Notes: generated by a model from the letters alone, not told the origin. A DNA stretch of 36,303 nt from Bacteroidales bacterium UBA6248 (GCA_002441345.1 DJVU01000076.1:1-36303); one strand, 5' to 3'; counted from the stretch's first letter, positions 8,168 through 16,060 are shown. Translations and numbers: made by a program.

Positions 8168-9898
8168 ATGGGTAAAAAACTTTTAATCAGAGACTTGACC
8201 TTACGCGATGGCCAGCAGTCGATGTTTGCCACCCGCATGACACAACAACAGGTTGACAGAGTGCTTCCGCTTTACCGTGAAGCGGGTTTTTATGCAATGG
8301 AGGTCTGGGGCGGTGCCGTTCCCGATTCCGTTATGCGTTACCTGAATGAAAATCCATGGGACAGGCTTGAAAAGATAAAGGAAGGTGTTGGGGATACATC
8401 AAAACTTACAGCGCTTTCCCGCGGAAGGAATCTTTTTGGCTACAACCCGTATCCCGACGATGTGATCGATGGTTTCAACCGTAATGCCATCAAATCGGGA
8501 ATTAGTATTATGCGGATTTTTGATGCGCTGAACGATACCGGCAATATTGGATCAACCATAAAATCGGTAAAAGAAAACGGAGGTATTGCCGATTGTGCCG
8601 TTTGCTATACGGTAGATCCGTACTTTTCGAGACTGAAGAAACTGAAAGCTCTGCTTCAGGCCAAACCCCTGCAAACCCACATCTTTACCGATCAGTATTA
8701 TATCGATAAAGCGCTGAAACTGCAGGAGATGGGTGCCGATATGATCTCCATCAAGGACATGGCCGGGCTTATCCCTCCGAAACGTGCCGGAAGGCTTGTA
8801 CGATTGCTGAAGAAAAATCTGAACATACCGGTTGATTTTCATACCCACTGTACGCCCGGTTACGGACTTGCGTCGACGCTGATGGCGATTGTGAACGGTG
8901 CCGATATCGTGGATACCAACATTATGTCCTTTTCGGGTGGAACTGCTGCGGCCTCGTTTGAGATTATTCAATTGTTCTGCGACCGTATGAACATTGAAAC
9001 GGGTGTTAATAAAGAAGCGGTGGTGAAACTGGATGCGCTGTTGCGCGAAATCAGGCAGGAACTGGCAGAATTTGATCAGTATAAGGAGTTTCCCCGCGAA
9101 TTTAATTTGGTGACCGATGTATTGCCGCGGGATATCGAAGAGTTGTTTGAACTTGCCATTGCTTTTGCAAAAGCCGATAAGGAGGAGGATCTGCTGGAGG
9201 TTTGCCATAGGATAGAAAGTTATTTCGGGTTCCCCGAACCGGACGAAAAAGTGAAGGAAGCAGAGATTCCCGGCGGGATGTATTCGAACATGCTGGCGCA
9301 ACTGAAACAGCTGAAGCTGGAAAAGCTGCTGACGCGTACCCTGGAGCTGATCCCATCCGTACGTATGGATGCCGGTTGTCCGCCCCTGGTAACTCCTACC
9401 AGCCAGATAGTTGGTGTTCAGGCTGTAAACTGTGCCATCGATGAATCAAAGGGACAGCCGGCATACACTACCAAATCGATTCAGTTTGTAAATCTGGTAA
9501 AAGGAATTTACGGGAAAACCCCCGTTCCGGTGGATCCCGGTTTCAGGTACAGCGTGGCCGGGGTACGCGAAGAAACACCCTACGACACACGATTTTACAA
9601 GCGTCAGGACAACCCGGTATTTCATGAGTATGGCGGGGTGAAACTAGCTGCAAACGAAAAAGAGGAACTCTTGCTTGAGCTGTTTCCGGCTGTTGCAGGC
9701 GATTTTCTCAAACGCAGGGTGGAACAGGCATATCTGGATGAGATTCACCGGGTTGAGGCCGAGAAGCATGCTGCATTTGAAGCCGAAAAGAAGGCTTACG
9801 AGGTGCTCTCACCTGAAGAGAAAGAAAAACGCCTTATGGAGGGATTATACAATTACGACTGGAGTTCCGAAGAAACCGATACGCTGGGGCATTCCTGA
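8168..9898 (+). CDS. biotin-dependent carboxyltransferase subunit (PycB/OadA-like), no biotinyl domain
   Basis: A 576-residue protein of the pyruvate carboxylase / oxaloacetate decarboxylase carboxyltransferase family. The TIM-barrel HMGL-like domain covers about residues 1-290 with LTLRDGQQS (metal-binding Asp14), MRIFDALND, SIKDMAG (Lys196, the lysine that is carbamylated in the family) and DFHTHCTPG (His225, His227 metal ligands). The PYC/OADA conserved domain follows to about residue 470 (CPPLVTPTSQIVGVQAV). The protein ends in a charged helix at YNYDWSSEETDTLGHS with no biotinyl domain and no MKM motif, so carboxyl transfer would need a biotin carrier encoded elsewhere. No such gene neighbours it. 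The reaction could be pyruvate/oxaloacetate interconversion; the exact substrate cannot be set from sequence alone. Confidence 0.88.
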   Translation: MGKKLLIRDLTLRDGQQSMFATRMTQQQVDRVLPLYREAGFYAMEVWGGAVPDSVMRYLNENPWDRLEKIKEGVGDTSKLTALSRGRNLFGYNPYPDDVIDGFNRNAIKSGISIMRIFDALNDTGNIGSTIKSVKENGGIADCAVCYTVDPYFSRLKKLKALLQAKPLQTHIFTDQYYIDKALKLQEMGADMISIKDMAGLIPPKRAGRLVRLLKKNLNIPVDFHTHCTPGYGLASTLMAIVNGADIVDTNIMSFSGGTAAASFEIIQLFCDRMNIETGVNKEAVVKLDALLREIRQELAEFDQYKEFPREFNLVTDVLPRDIEELFELAIAFAKADKEEDLLEVCHRIESYFGFPEPDEKVKEAEIPGGMYSNMLAQLKQLKLEKLLTRTLELIPSVRMDAGCPPLVTPTSQIVGVQAVNCAIDESKGQPAYTTKSIQFVNLVKGIYGKTPVPVDPGFRYSVAGVREETPYDTRFYKRQDNPVFHEYGGVKLAANEKEELLLELFPAVAGDFLKRRVEQAYLDEIHRVEAEKHAAFEAEKKAYEVLSPEEKEKRLMEGLYNYDWSSEETDTLGHS

Positions 9899-9933
9899 AA
9901 ATAGCAGCGAAGGCGTACCGGGCGCCTCCGCAA

Positions 9934-10371
9934 TCATTCCTCCTGGGATATTTCTGAACCCATTTCGTAGATGGTCTTTCGGATGCAGCGGCCGTTTTCG
10001 TAAAATTTCCATCTCCCGTGCCAGCAATACCTGATCTGCGTTGAATCATAGATCATCAGGGCTTCGCCTTTCTTTTCCCTGCGGCCGTACGCATCAAAAT
10101 AGGTTACGTTCATCCTGCCGTCGCTGAATGCCCTGAACCTGAGCCATACCTTTCCGTTTTCACTATAATACCGGTTGAGTCCGTATTCCCGTCCGTTTTT
10201 AAAGCGGAGGCGGTTCATTGGCTTTTTCCTGGCATCGTCCCAATAATATACCCAGCGCCCCTGCCTTTGACCATCCGCATTATACCGGTTGGTTCCGGAA
10301 ATTACCGGCCAGCAGGCAGTCGCTTCTGAAAACAGAGGGAGCAGCATAAACAGCAGAATCCGTAATGCCAT
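9934..10371 (-). CDS. exported MORN-repeat-like protein
   Basis: A 145-residue protein with a signal-peptide-like N-terminus (MALRILLFMLLPLFSEATA). Degenerate MORN-type repeats of the YwqK style follow: NADGQRQGRWVYYWDD, FKNGREYGLNRYYSENGK, then HGRWKFYENGRCIRKTIY. Such repeats are usually surface or periplasmic scaffolds with no catalytic residues. The gene starts 13 bases after the M56 gene on the same strand, so it is very likely the third gene of the BlaI-M56 operon. The function is unknown; a role as a partner or substrate of the membrane peptidase is an inference from position only. Confidence 0.7.
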   Translation of the reverse strand: MALRILLFMLLPLFSEATACWPVISGTNRYNADGQRQGRWVYYWDDARKKPMNRLRFKNGREYGLNRYYSENGKVWLRFRAFSDGRMNVTYFDAYGRREKKGEALMIYDSTQIRYCWHGRWKFYENGRCIRKTIYEMGSEISQEE

Positions 10372-10384
10372 CTGTTACAGCGCT

Positions 10385-12685
10385 TTATTCCTTTATCTTA
10401 AAGTAGTAGATTAATTTCACCGGAACCTCAGTTCCCCTCGTTTTGCCGGGTTTCCAGCCCTTCATCTTTCTCATTGCCTCCTTCAGCTTTTCCGTTTCAA
10501 CTTTGCTGCCAGATTCGGCCGAAACGTTTGCAGGGGTGATGGTTCCATCTGTTTCTACAATGAAACTTATGTATATGGTACCCTTGAGGTCTCCTGTTGT
10601 ATCGAATACGAGACCTGGAACGTAGTTTCTGAAGTGGGCAAGCATGGCTTCGTTGCCACCCGGATATACCGGCATCTGCTCCGCTTTGTAATACACTTCC
10701 CGTCCCTGGTAATCTATTTTCCCGGGCAGTTCCATGTTATTGCCGGGTGCTGAGGGATCCAGTTTGAATTTTACCGGGATATTGAAACGCACCGGAACTT
10801 CCTTTCCTTCCTGTTTACCTGGCTTCCAGGCCGGCATATTGCTGATTGCTTTCAGGGCAACATCGTCGAGTCCTCCGCCTATGCCGCGCAGAACCTGTGC
10901 ATTGCTGATGCTTCCGTCGGCTTCGACCACAAAACCGATGTATATGGTTCCTTCAACTTTCTCTTTTTTAGCCTGTTCGGTATAAATTGCATTTGCTTTC
11001 AGATAATCGTACAGTGCATCCATTCCTCCCGGGTATTCCGGAACCTCTTCCACAATATTGTAAACCTCGCGGCCATCGGGTAGTATACTGGTATGTTTCA
11101 CCTCCTTCAATTTTTCCTTTTCTTTATCAAGGGTGAATTTAATGGGCATATTATACTGAACTCTCACCGGAGCGCCCCTCTGGGTTCCGGGTTTCCATAC
11201 AGGCATTCCGCTGACGGCATCAACGGCAATTTTGTCCAGGCGTGGATCTACGCCGCGGATAACCTTCGCATTGCTGATGCTTCCATTTTTCTCGATAACA
11301 AAACTAACGTAAACGGTTCCTTCAACTTTTTCGGCCTTTGCATCTTCGGGGTATTTAATGACCGATGTAAAATAAGCGGTGCGGGCTTCATCCCCTCCCG
11401 GATACTGCGGCGGATTTTCCACTACGATGAAGATATCGTCGGAAACGGCATCCGCAGTTTCGCCTGACAGAGCAAATTTAACCGGCATTACAAAAGTACT
11501 TCTGACTTCTTTCCCTTCTTTGGTGGCAGGTTTCCATGCAGGCATAAGTGCGATAACTCTCAGAACCTCTTCATCGCATCCCGAACCGATTCCGCTGACG
11601 ATCTCCGGAGTAGTAATCTGCCCGTCCGGTTCAACCGTGAACTGGCAGAAAACCGTGCCCTGAACGTTGTTTTTCCGGGCTTCAGTCGGATACCGGATGT
11701 TGTTCTGTAAAAATTTAACTTTTGCTGCTTCACCTCCCGGATATTCGGCCGGAATAAGGGTGGTGTCGCCGGGAAGCAGCGTTTGCTGTTCCGTTTCGGG
11801 GAGATTTGAACCAGCTGTGGATGCGGGCTGTATCATGGATGACAGCAGGGCAAAGGCAGCAATCAGAGCGATTCCGGCTGCAATGGAGGCAGGGCTGAGC
11901 CTGCGCGGGTTAAGTTGATTAAGCATTATCAGACGTTTTTTAAGGTGGGCACTGAACGGGTTGCCGGCTGAATTGCTGTACGGCACTCCGGCATAAGTCA
12001 GCATCAGGTTTTTGTATCCGGTGTCATCTGCCATACCACGGAGTGCATCGGCATCGGCTTGGTATTCGTGGACTTCCGATAAAAATCTGTGGTTTAAGTG
12101 GACAAACGGGCTGAACCAGAAAAATGCCCTGAAAACAGCCGATACCATACGGTCGAGGCTGTGGTGGCGGCGTACGTGACTGAACTCATGCCTGAGTAAC
12201 AGATCTGCACCGGGGTGTTCCAGACACTTCTCGGGGAAAAACACCCAGCGAAAAAAGGAGAAAGGGCTGTTTATTCCCGGATCCAGAAGAACTTTTCCGT
12301 ACTGCGTTACGCCAGGTTTTGATCTGCGCTTCCGGAAAGCAACGGAAACAATGGAAAAGACCAGTGCTGAAAGCATCACCAGACTGATCGCACAGTACAG
12401 TATTTCATGCACAGGCGGTAACAGTGTCTTTCCTGTTTCACCGGTTATGGTTATGCCGGTGCTGATTTCGGGAATCGTCATCACATAAACCGGGATTTCC
12501 TCACCCCCCCTCTGAATGCCCGGCTGGGGAAGCAAGGGGAGCAGCAGTGGCAAAACAATTGCTGCCAGCAGCACTCCACGCATCAAACCCGTATTGCTGC
12601 CACGTTTTATAATGAAATAATACACGCCGAGTATCAGCGCATTAAACAGGACAACCTTAAGCAGATACAGAAAAAGGGGTGTCAT
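10385..12685 (-). CDS. M56 (BlaR1-type) membrane peptidase with four TonB C-terminal domains
   Basis: A 766-residue protein. Residues 1-120 contain three or four membrane segments (5-26, 36-53, 93-116). The M56 zinc site is LLRHEFSH (His166, Glu167, His170) with HEYQADADA (near 206-214) supplying a further acidic ligand. A last membrane segment lies near 264-286. The remainder holds four tandem TonB_C-like domains of about 100 residues (310-406, 421-519, 544-642, 668-764). Each begins with a YPGG signature and carries VxGTVYVSFVxxxDG and MPxWKPGxxxG motifs. BlaR1/MecR1 proteins sense an envelope signal and cleave or inactivate a BlaI repressor; no penicillin-binding sensor domain is present. 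The gene overlaps the BlaI gene by ATGA. Most Bacteroidota relatives carry fewer TonB domains, as far as I recall. Confidence 0.9.
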   Translation of the reverse strand: MTPLFLYLLKVVLFNALILGVYYFIIKRGSNTGLMRGVLLAAIVLPLLLPLLPQPGIQRGGEEIPVYVMTIPEISTGITITGETGKTLLPPVHEILYCAISLVMLSALVFSIVSVAFRKRRSKPGVTQYGKVLLDPGINSPFSFFRWVFFPEKCLEHPGADLLLRHEFSHVRRHHSLDRMVSAVFRAFFWFSPFVHLNHRFLSEVHEYQADADALRGMADDTGYKNLMLTYAGVPYSNSAGNPFSAHLKKRLIMLNQLNPRRLSPASIAAGIALIAAFALLSSMIQPASTAGSNLPETEQQTLLPGDTTLIPAEYPGGEAAKVKFLQNNIRYPTEARKNNVQGTVFCQFTVEPDGQITTPEIVSGIGSGCDEEVLRVIALMPAWKPATKEGKEVRSTFVMPVKFALSGETADAVSDDIFIVVENPPQYPGGDEARTAYFTSVIKYPEDAKAEKVEGTVYVSFVIEKNGSISNAKVIRGVDPRLDKIAVDAVSGMPVWKPGTQRGAPVRVQYNMPIKFTLDKEKEKLKEVKHTSILPDGREVYNIVEEVPEYPGGMDALYDYLKANAIYTEQAKKEKVEGTIYIGFVVEADGSISNAQVLRGIGGGLDDVALKAISNMPAWKPGKQEGKEVPVRFNIPVKFKLDPSAPGNNMELPGKIDYQGREVYYKAEQMPVYPGGNEAMLAHFRNYVPGLVFDTTGDLKGTIYISFIVETDGTITPANVSAESGSKVETEKLKEAMRKMKGWKPGKTRGTEVPVKLIYYFKIKE

Positions 12686-13062
12686 GGCTTCTGTTTTTTC
12701 TGGTTTATATGCTGATCCATCAACTGCCGTATTTCTTCCATTTCGCTCAGCGAAAGATCCTGATCACTGGTAAAAAATGAAACCATCTGCCGGTAGGAGT
12801 TGCTGAAGTAACCGTTAAGCATCTGTTTCATGGTGAAGCGGGCATAGTCGCGTTTACTTACCCTGGGATAATACCGGTGAGCCTTGCCAAAGGTTTCATG
12901 GTCAATAAATTCCTTTTTTTCAAGGATGCGGACAATGGTGGAAACGGTATTATACGCCGGTTTGGGTTCCGGGAAATGCTCCAGCATATCGTTTACATAG
13001 CCTCTGCCTATTTTCCAGAGAATCTGCATAATCTGCTCCTCGGCACGGGTGAGTTCTTTCAT
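12682..13062 (-). CDS. BlaI/MecI-family transcriptional repressor
   Basis: About 126 residues. The N-terminal winged helix (ELTRAEEQIMQILWKIGRGY, PEPKPAYNTVSTIVRILEKK, then the wing FGKAHRYYPRVSKRDYA) is the standard BlaI/MecI/CopY DNA-binding fold. The C-terminal helices carry the dimer interface. ATG at 13062 gives the usual family N-terminus; a longer reading from 13104 would run back through an operator dyad and is rejected. Its stop overlaps the M56 start by four bases, so the two are translationally coupled. Two identical-pattern dyads, one inside the promoter and one just before this start, suggest that the protein represses its own operon. Confidence 0.92.
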   Translation of the reverse strand: MKELTRAEEQIMQILWKIGRGYVNDMLEHFPEPKPAYNTVSTIVRILEKKEFIDHETFGKAHRYYPRVSKRDYARFTMKQMLNGYFSNSYRQMVSFFTSDQDLSLSEMEEIRQLMDQHINQKKQKP

Positions 13063-13073
13063 CGTATAAAAAT

Positions 13074-13091
13074 TAACTAAGAAATTAGTTA
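13074..13091 (-). promoter_or_regulatory. operator dyad O1 (downstream of the blaI transcription start)
   Basis: TAACTAA-GAAA-TTAGTTA is a perfect 7-bp inverted repeat with a 4-base spacer. It lies 12 bases upstream of the BlaI start codon and just after the expected RNA start near 13096. It shares AACTAA-N4-TTAGTT with the dyad at 13111-13126. Binding by the adjacent BlaI protein is inferred. Confidence 0.75.
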
Positions 13092-13101
13092 TTGGGCAAG
13101 A

Positions 13102-13132
13102 CAAAAGTATAACTAAAAAATTAGTTTGTCAA
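13102..13132 (-). promoter_or_regulatory. promoter of the BlaI-M56-MORN operon
   Basis: On the minus strand TTG (13130-13132) is followed by exactly 20 bases and then TACTTTTG (13102-13109), a full match to the Bacteroidota TTG / TAnnTTTG promoter at its preferred spacing. The second operator dyad occupies the spacer. RNA would start near 13096, giving a leader of roughly 34 bases. Confidence 0.75.
13111..13126 (-). promoter_or_regulatory. operator dyad O2 (between the -33 and -7 boxes)
   Basis: AACTAA-AAAA-TTAGTT is a perfect 6-bp inverted repeat with a 4-base spacer, centred 36 bp from O1. It lies wholly between the two promoter boxes, so a bound dimer would block RNA polymerase. The spacing places both sites near one DNA face after about three and a half turns; cooperative binding is possible but not shown. 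Confidence 0.75.
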
Positions 13133-13292
13133 GGATTATTAGCATGAAATATGAATTAATTATTTAAATAATTTAATATCAATGATTTAATAAGTTAATT
13201 ATACGGATGTTATTTCAGCTGAAACGAAATACGAAGCTGAATACCTGTGTGTAAATAATTGATAAAGGGTATAAGGCAAGCGGCTTAAGGAC

Positions 13293-13300
13293 TATATTTG
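13293..13300 (+). promoter_or_regulatory. candidate -7 promoter box for the dCMP deaminase-like gene
   Basis: TATATTTG matches TAnnTTTG. RNA would start near 13307 and leave about 26 bases before the ATG at 13333. No TTG is found at the expected -33 distance. Confidence 0.4.
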
Positions 13301-13332
13301 CAGGCAGGCCGGCGCACTTAATCCGGGCATTT

Positions 13333-13824
13333 ATGGAAGAAAAGCAATACGTTCGTCCCACCTGGGATGAGTACTTTATGGAAGTGGCAAATACCATTGC
13401 CAAGCGAGCCACCTGTGACCGGGGCAGAAGCGGATGTGTGATTGCCCGCAACAAGCAGATACTTGTAACCGGCTATGTAGGTTCGCCGCTGGGCCTGCCG
13501 CACTGCGACGATGTAGGGCATTTGTTTAAGAAGGTTGTACACGACGACGGCAAGGTGACCAATCACTGTGTGCGTACGGTACATGCGGAGCAAAATGCCA
13601 TTTGTCAGGCTGCCAGGCTGGGCATTGCGCTGGAAGGAGCCACCCTTTACTGCCGGATGACCCCGTGCCGTACCTGTGCCATGCTTATCATCAACTGTGG
13701 CATAGTGCGGGTGGTGTGTGAAAAGAAATATCATGCCGGTCGGGAGTCGGAGGAGATGTTCGGGGAAGCCGGAATACAGCTCGACTACGTAAGCGAAGAC
13801 TACCTGAAGTACGAGAATCAGTAG
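13333..13824 (+). CDS. dCMP deaminase-family protein
   Basis: A 163-residue cytidine/deoxycytidylate deaminase fold protein. The zinc site is complete: TVHAEQNAI (His84 ligand, Glu86 catalytic proton shuttle) and MTPCRTCA (Cys112, Cys115 ligands). RPTWDEYFMEVANTIAKRA and the early CDRGRSGCVI segment are typical of dCMP deaminases (also annotated ComEB/CMP-dCMP deaminase). The enzyme would convert dCMP to dUMP in the cytoplasm for dTMP synthesis. Start ATG at 13333. The stop codon lies inside the 3' end of the convergent CvpA gene, with a 7-base overlap. Confidence 0.92.
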   Translation: MEEKQYVRPTWDEYFMEVANTIAKRATCDRGRSGCVIARNKQILVTGYVGSPLGLPHCDDVGHLFKKVVHDDGKVTNHCVRTVHAEQNAICQAARLGIALEGATLYCRMTPCRTCAMLIINCGIVRVVCEKKYHAGRESEEMFGEAGIQLDYVSEDYLKYENQ

Positions 13825-14450
13825 TTAAAACCCTGAATATTCCGATAGCCGGATGAACATCCGGCCAATCCGGTATGTGGTTTTTCCGGATAAAGGTTGC
13901 CGTTAAGGTTAAAGGCAGTCTGTACGGGTTGTTCCTCAGGAGTTTCCTGATCTTTTTTCAGTTTATCCACTTGATCCCGCACCAGCGGCATAACTCCCGG
14001 TATTACGGCAGCCATGGGTTTAAAAAACCTCGATTCTTCTTTCTTTTGGGCACTGATCAGGGTATCGTTGCGGTCGAGGATGGTGAGAAGATGAAAGATA
14101 ACGGCGAAAAACAGCAGACTTTTTGCTATGCTGAAAAAGGCACCTCCCAGGCGGTTCAGAAAGCCGAGTGCTGCAATCTTTACAATTTTTTCTATTGACT
14201 TTCCCAGGAAATGGACGAAAATCACCACCACCACAAAGCAGAGAGCAAATGCCAGGAAATAAAGCAAGGATGTATTGGCGCCCGTGATATCAAACAGAAT
14301 GCGTTCGATGGCGCCGGCATAGCGCAGCGAAAGGTAAATACCAAGAACAAAGCCGGCCAGGGAGGTAAGTTCTATTACAAATCCTTTCACAAAGCCGGTA
14401 ATAGCTGAAATTGCAAGAATTATCAGAACCGCGGCATCTATCCAGTTCAT
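13818..14450 (-). CDS. CvpA family membrane protein
   Basis: A 210-residue protein with four hydrophobic segments (about 5-18, 27-43, 62-85 and 105-124). The starting motif NWIDAAVLIILAISAITGFVKGF is typical of CvpA proteins when read across its two halves. LNRLGGAFFSIAKSLLFFAV in the third quarter also fits. CvpA was named for colicin V production; in general it affects envelope homeostasis by an unclear mechanism. The cytoplasmic tail after residue 125 is charged and ends in a variable stretch. It lies 10 bases downstream of the MlaF-type ATPase gene on the same strand, so it is probably the third gene of that operon. Its 3' end overlaps the dCMP deaminase gene tail to tail. Confidence 0.85.
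   Translation of the reverse strand: MNWIDAAVLIILAISAITGFVKGFVIELTSLAGFVLGIYLSLRYAGAIERILFDITGANTSLLYFLAFALCFVVVVIFVHFLGKSIEKIVKIAALGFLNRLGGAFFSIAKSLLFFAVIFHLLTILDRNDTLISAQKKEESRFFKPMAAVIPGVMPLVRDQVDKLKKDQETPEEQPVQTAFNLNGNLYPEKPHTGLAGCSSGYRNIQGFNY
13848..13865. other. hairpin inside the 3' end of the CvpA gene
   Basis: GCCGGATG-AA-CATCCGGC is a perfect 8-bp inverted repeat, 24 bases past the stop of the convergent dCMP deaminase gene. The nearest T-run on the plus strand (about 13880-13885) is too distant for a classic terminator, but the hairpin could still stop or protect the plus-strand transcript. Confidence 0.4.
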
Positions 14451-14460
14451 TTATAAATAT

Positions 14461-15204
14461 TTATTTCAGTTTACGTGTAAGCTCTGTAGCAAAAACAAAC
14501 CGGTTCAGTTCTTCGTTATCGCTTTTCAGGATGGTATCCTTATCGCCTTCCCACCAGAGTTTCCCTTTGTGAATATAGGCAATTTTCTGACCTATTTCAA
14601 TCACCGAGTTCATATCGTGGGTGTTGATGATTGTGGTCATGTTATATTCCTGTGTGATTTCACTGATAAGGTTGTCGATCACGTTAGCGGTGAGGGGGTC
14701 GAGTCCGGAATTGGGCTCATCGCAGAACAGGTATCTGGGGTTCATAGCGATGGCACGGGCTATGGCAACCCTCTTTTTCATACCACCGCTGAGTTCGGCG
14801 GGATATAGTTTGTTGATGTTTTCGAGGTTTACCCTTGACAGGCAGAAGTTTGCCCGTTCACGTTTTTCTTCAAGCGTTTGGCTGGTAAACATTGACAGGG
14901 GGAATATCACATTTTCCTCCACCGTCATGGAATCGAAAAGTGCGCCACCCTGAAACATCATCCCGATTTCCTGGCGGATGGATTTCATCTCGTCGAACGA
15001 CATCTTCGAGAAGCTCCGCCCGTCGTATTCAACTTTACCCTTGTCGATTTCAAACAATCCTACCAGGCATTTCATCAGCACCGTTTTTCCGGAACCGCTC
15101 TGCCCAATTATAAGGTTGCATTTACCAGTTTCGAAACGGCACGATACATTATCCAGCACCAGGTGCTCCTCGAACGATTTGGAAACGTTGAATGCTTCGA
15201 TCAT
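14461..15204 (-). CDS. MlaF-type ABC transporter ATP-binding protein
   Basis: A 247-residue cytoplasmic ABC ATPase. Walker A is GQSGSGKT (34-41), the Q-loop is MMFQGGALFDSMTV, the signature is LSGGMKKRVAIARA (138 onward), Walker B leads into CDEPNSGLDP (near 162-170) and the H-loop is INTHDM. GGALFDSMTVEENV and SGLDPLTANVID are diagnostic of the Mla/Ttg2/YrbF group, which powers phospholipid or hydrophobic compound transport between inner and outer membranes. It overlaps the permease gene by four bases (ATGA type), so the two are co-translated. No MlaD (MCE-domain) gene lies in the window next to them. Confidence 0.93.
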   Translation of the reverse strand: MIEAFNVSKSFEEHLVLDNVSCRFETGKCNLIIGQSGSGKTVLMKCLVGLFEIDKGKVEYDGRSFSKMSFDEMKSIRQEIGMMFQGGALFDSMTVEENVIFPLSMFTSQTLEEKRERANFCLSRVNLENINKLYPAELSGGMKKRVAIARAIAMNPRYLFCDEPNSGLDPLTANVIDNLISEITQEYNMTTIINTHDMNSVIEIGQKIAYIHKGKLWWEGDKDTILKSDNEELNRFVFATELTRKLK

Positions 15205-15947
15205 GCCAGCAGAAGGTTAGTAAGGATAAGGTTCAGGAAAATGATGGCTATGCTGCTGTGTACGACTCCTTTGGTGCTTGATTCGCCCACCTCGAGTGCG
15301 CCGCCTTTGGTATAAAACCCGTGATATGCCGATATGGAAACGATCAGGAATGCAAAAACCACGGTTTTTATAAGGGCATAAACTATATCGTAGCTTTCAA
15401 AAAAGGCTTTAATTCCGAACACATATTCGCTGCCCGGAACGAGTCCGGTAATAACCCCGGCAAGCCATCCGCCCACGACAGCTACCACCATGCTCATCAT
15501 TATAAGAATTGGATTGATGAGTACCGATGCAACAATTTTAGGGAAAATCAGGTAAGTGGCGGGGTTGATTCCAATGATTTCAATGGCGTCTATCTGCTCG
15601 GTAACGCGCATAGTTCCAAGTTCGGAAGCTACCCTTGATCCGACTTTCCCGGCAAGGATAAGACTGATAATGGTCGGAGAAAATTCAAGCACAACCGACT
15701 GACGGGTTACGAATCCAATGGTATAGGCCGGAATCAGCGGAGTGTCGATGTTGAAAGCCATCTGTATACATAAAACCGCTCCCATAAAAACCGAAATGAA
15801 GGCGACGATGCCAACGGAGTCAAGCCCGAGGTTGTCGATTTCGACCATAATCTGTCGAATATAAATCGATTGTTTCTCAGGCTTTTTAAAAACCTGCCTC
15901 AGCAGAAGGGTGTACCGGCCGATATGAAAAAGAAAGCTTTTAATCAC
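15201..15947 (-). CDS. MlaE-type ABC transporter permease
   Basis: About 248 residues, five or so membrane segments, and the family's core features: an amphipathic N-terminus with REV-like IRQIMVEIDNLGLDSVGIVA, FMGAVLCIQMAF, LILAGKVGSRVASELGTMRVTEQIDA read across its two halves, and a final YHGFYTKGGALEVG...STKGVV. This is the inner-membrane permease of Mla-like lipid transporters. No ATG precedes the conserved region. GTG at 15947 gives the family-typical N-terminus (IKSFLFHIGRYTLLLRQVF), while a GTG at 16046 would add 33 residues without a family match. The coding frame is certain; the start is not. Confidence 0.88.
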   Translation of the reverse strand: MIKSFLFHIGRYTLLLRQVFKKPEKQSIYIRQIMVEIDNLGLDSVGIVAFISVFMGAVLCIQMAFNIDTPLIPAYTIGFVTRQSVVLEFSPTIISLILAGKVGSRVASELGTMRVTEQIDAIEIIGINPATYLIFPKIVASVLINPILIMMSMVVAVVGGWLAGVITGLVPGSEYVFGIKAFFESYDIVYALIKTVVFAFLIVSISAYHGFYTKGGALEVGESSTKGVVHSSIAIIFLNLILTNLLLA

Positions 15948-16060
15948 GGCAAAAGTTTGTGCTAAATTAGACAATATTTCGAAAAACCGGTTACGCTTTA
16001 TTGCCGGATGTGCGCTGTACAGGCTTTTCACCCTTTTCCCGCTCACTATTGATCATAAAA

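Noticed and set aside
9911..9927. AGGCG / CGCCT stem between the convergent carboxyltransferase and MORN genes, considered as a bidirectional terminator.
   Set aside because: Only five base pairs, a seven-base loop and no T-run on either strand.
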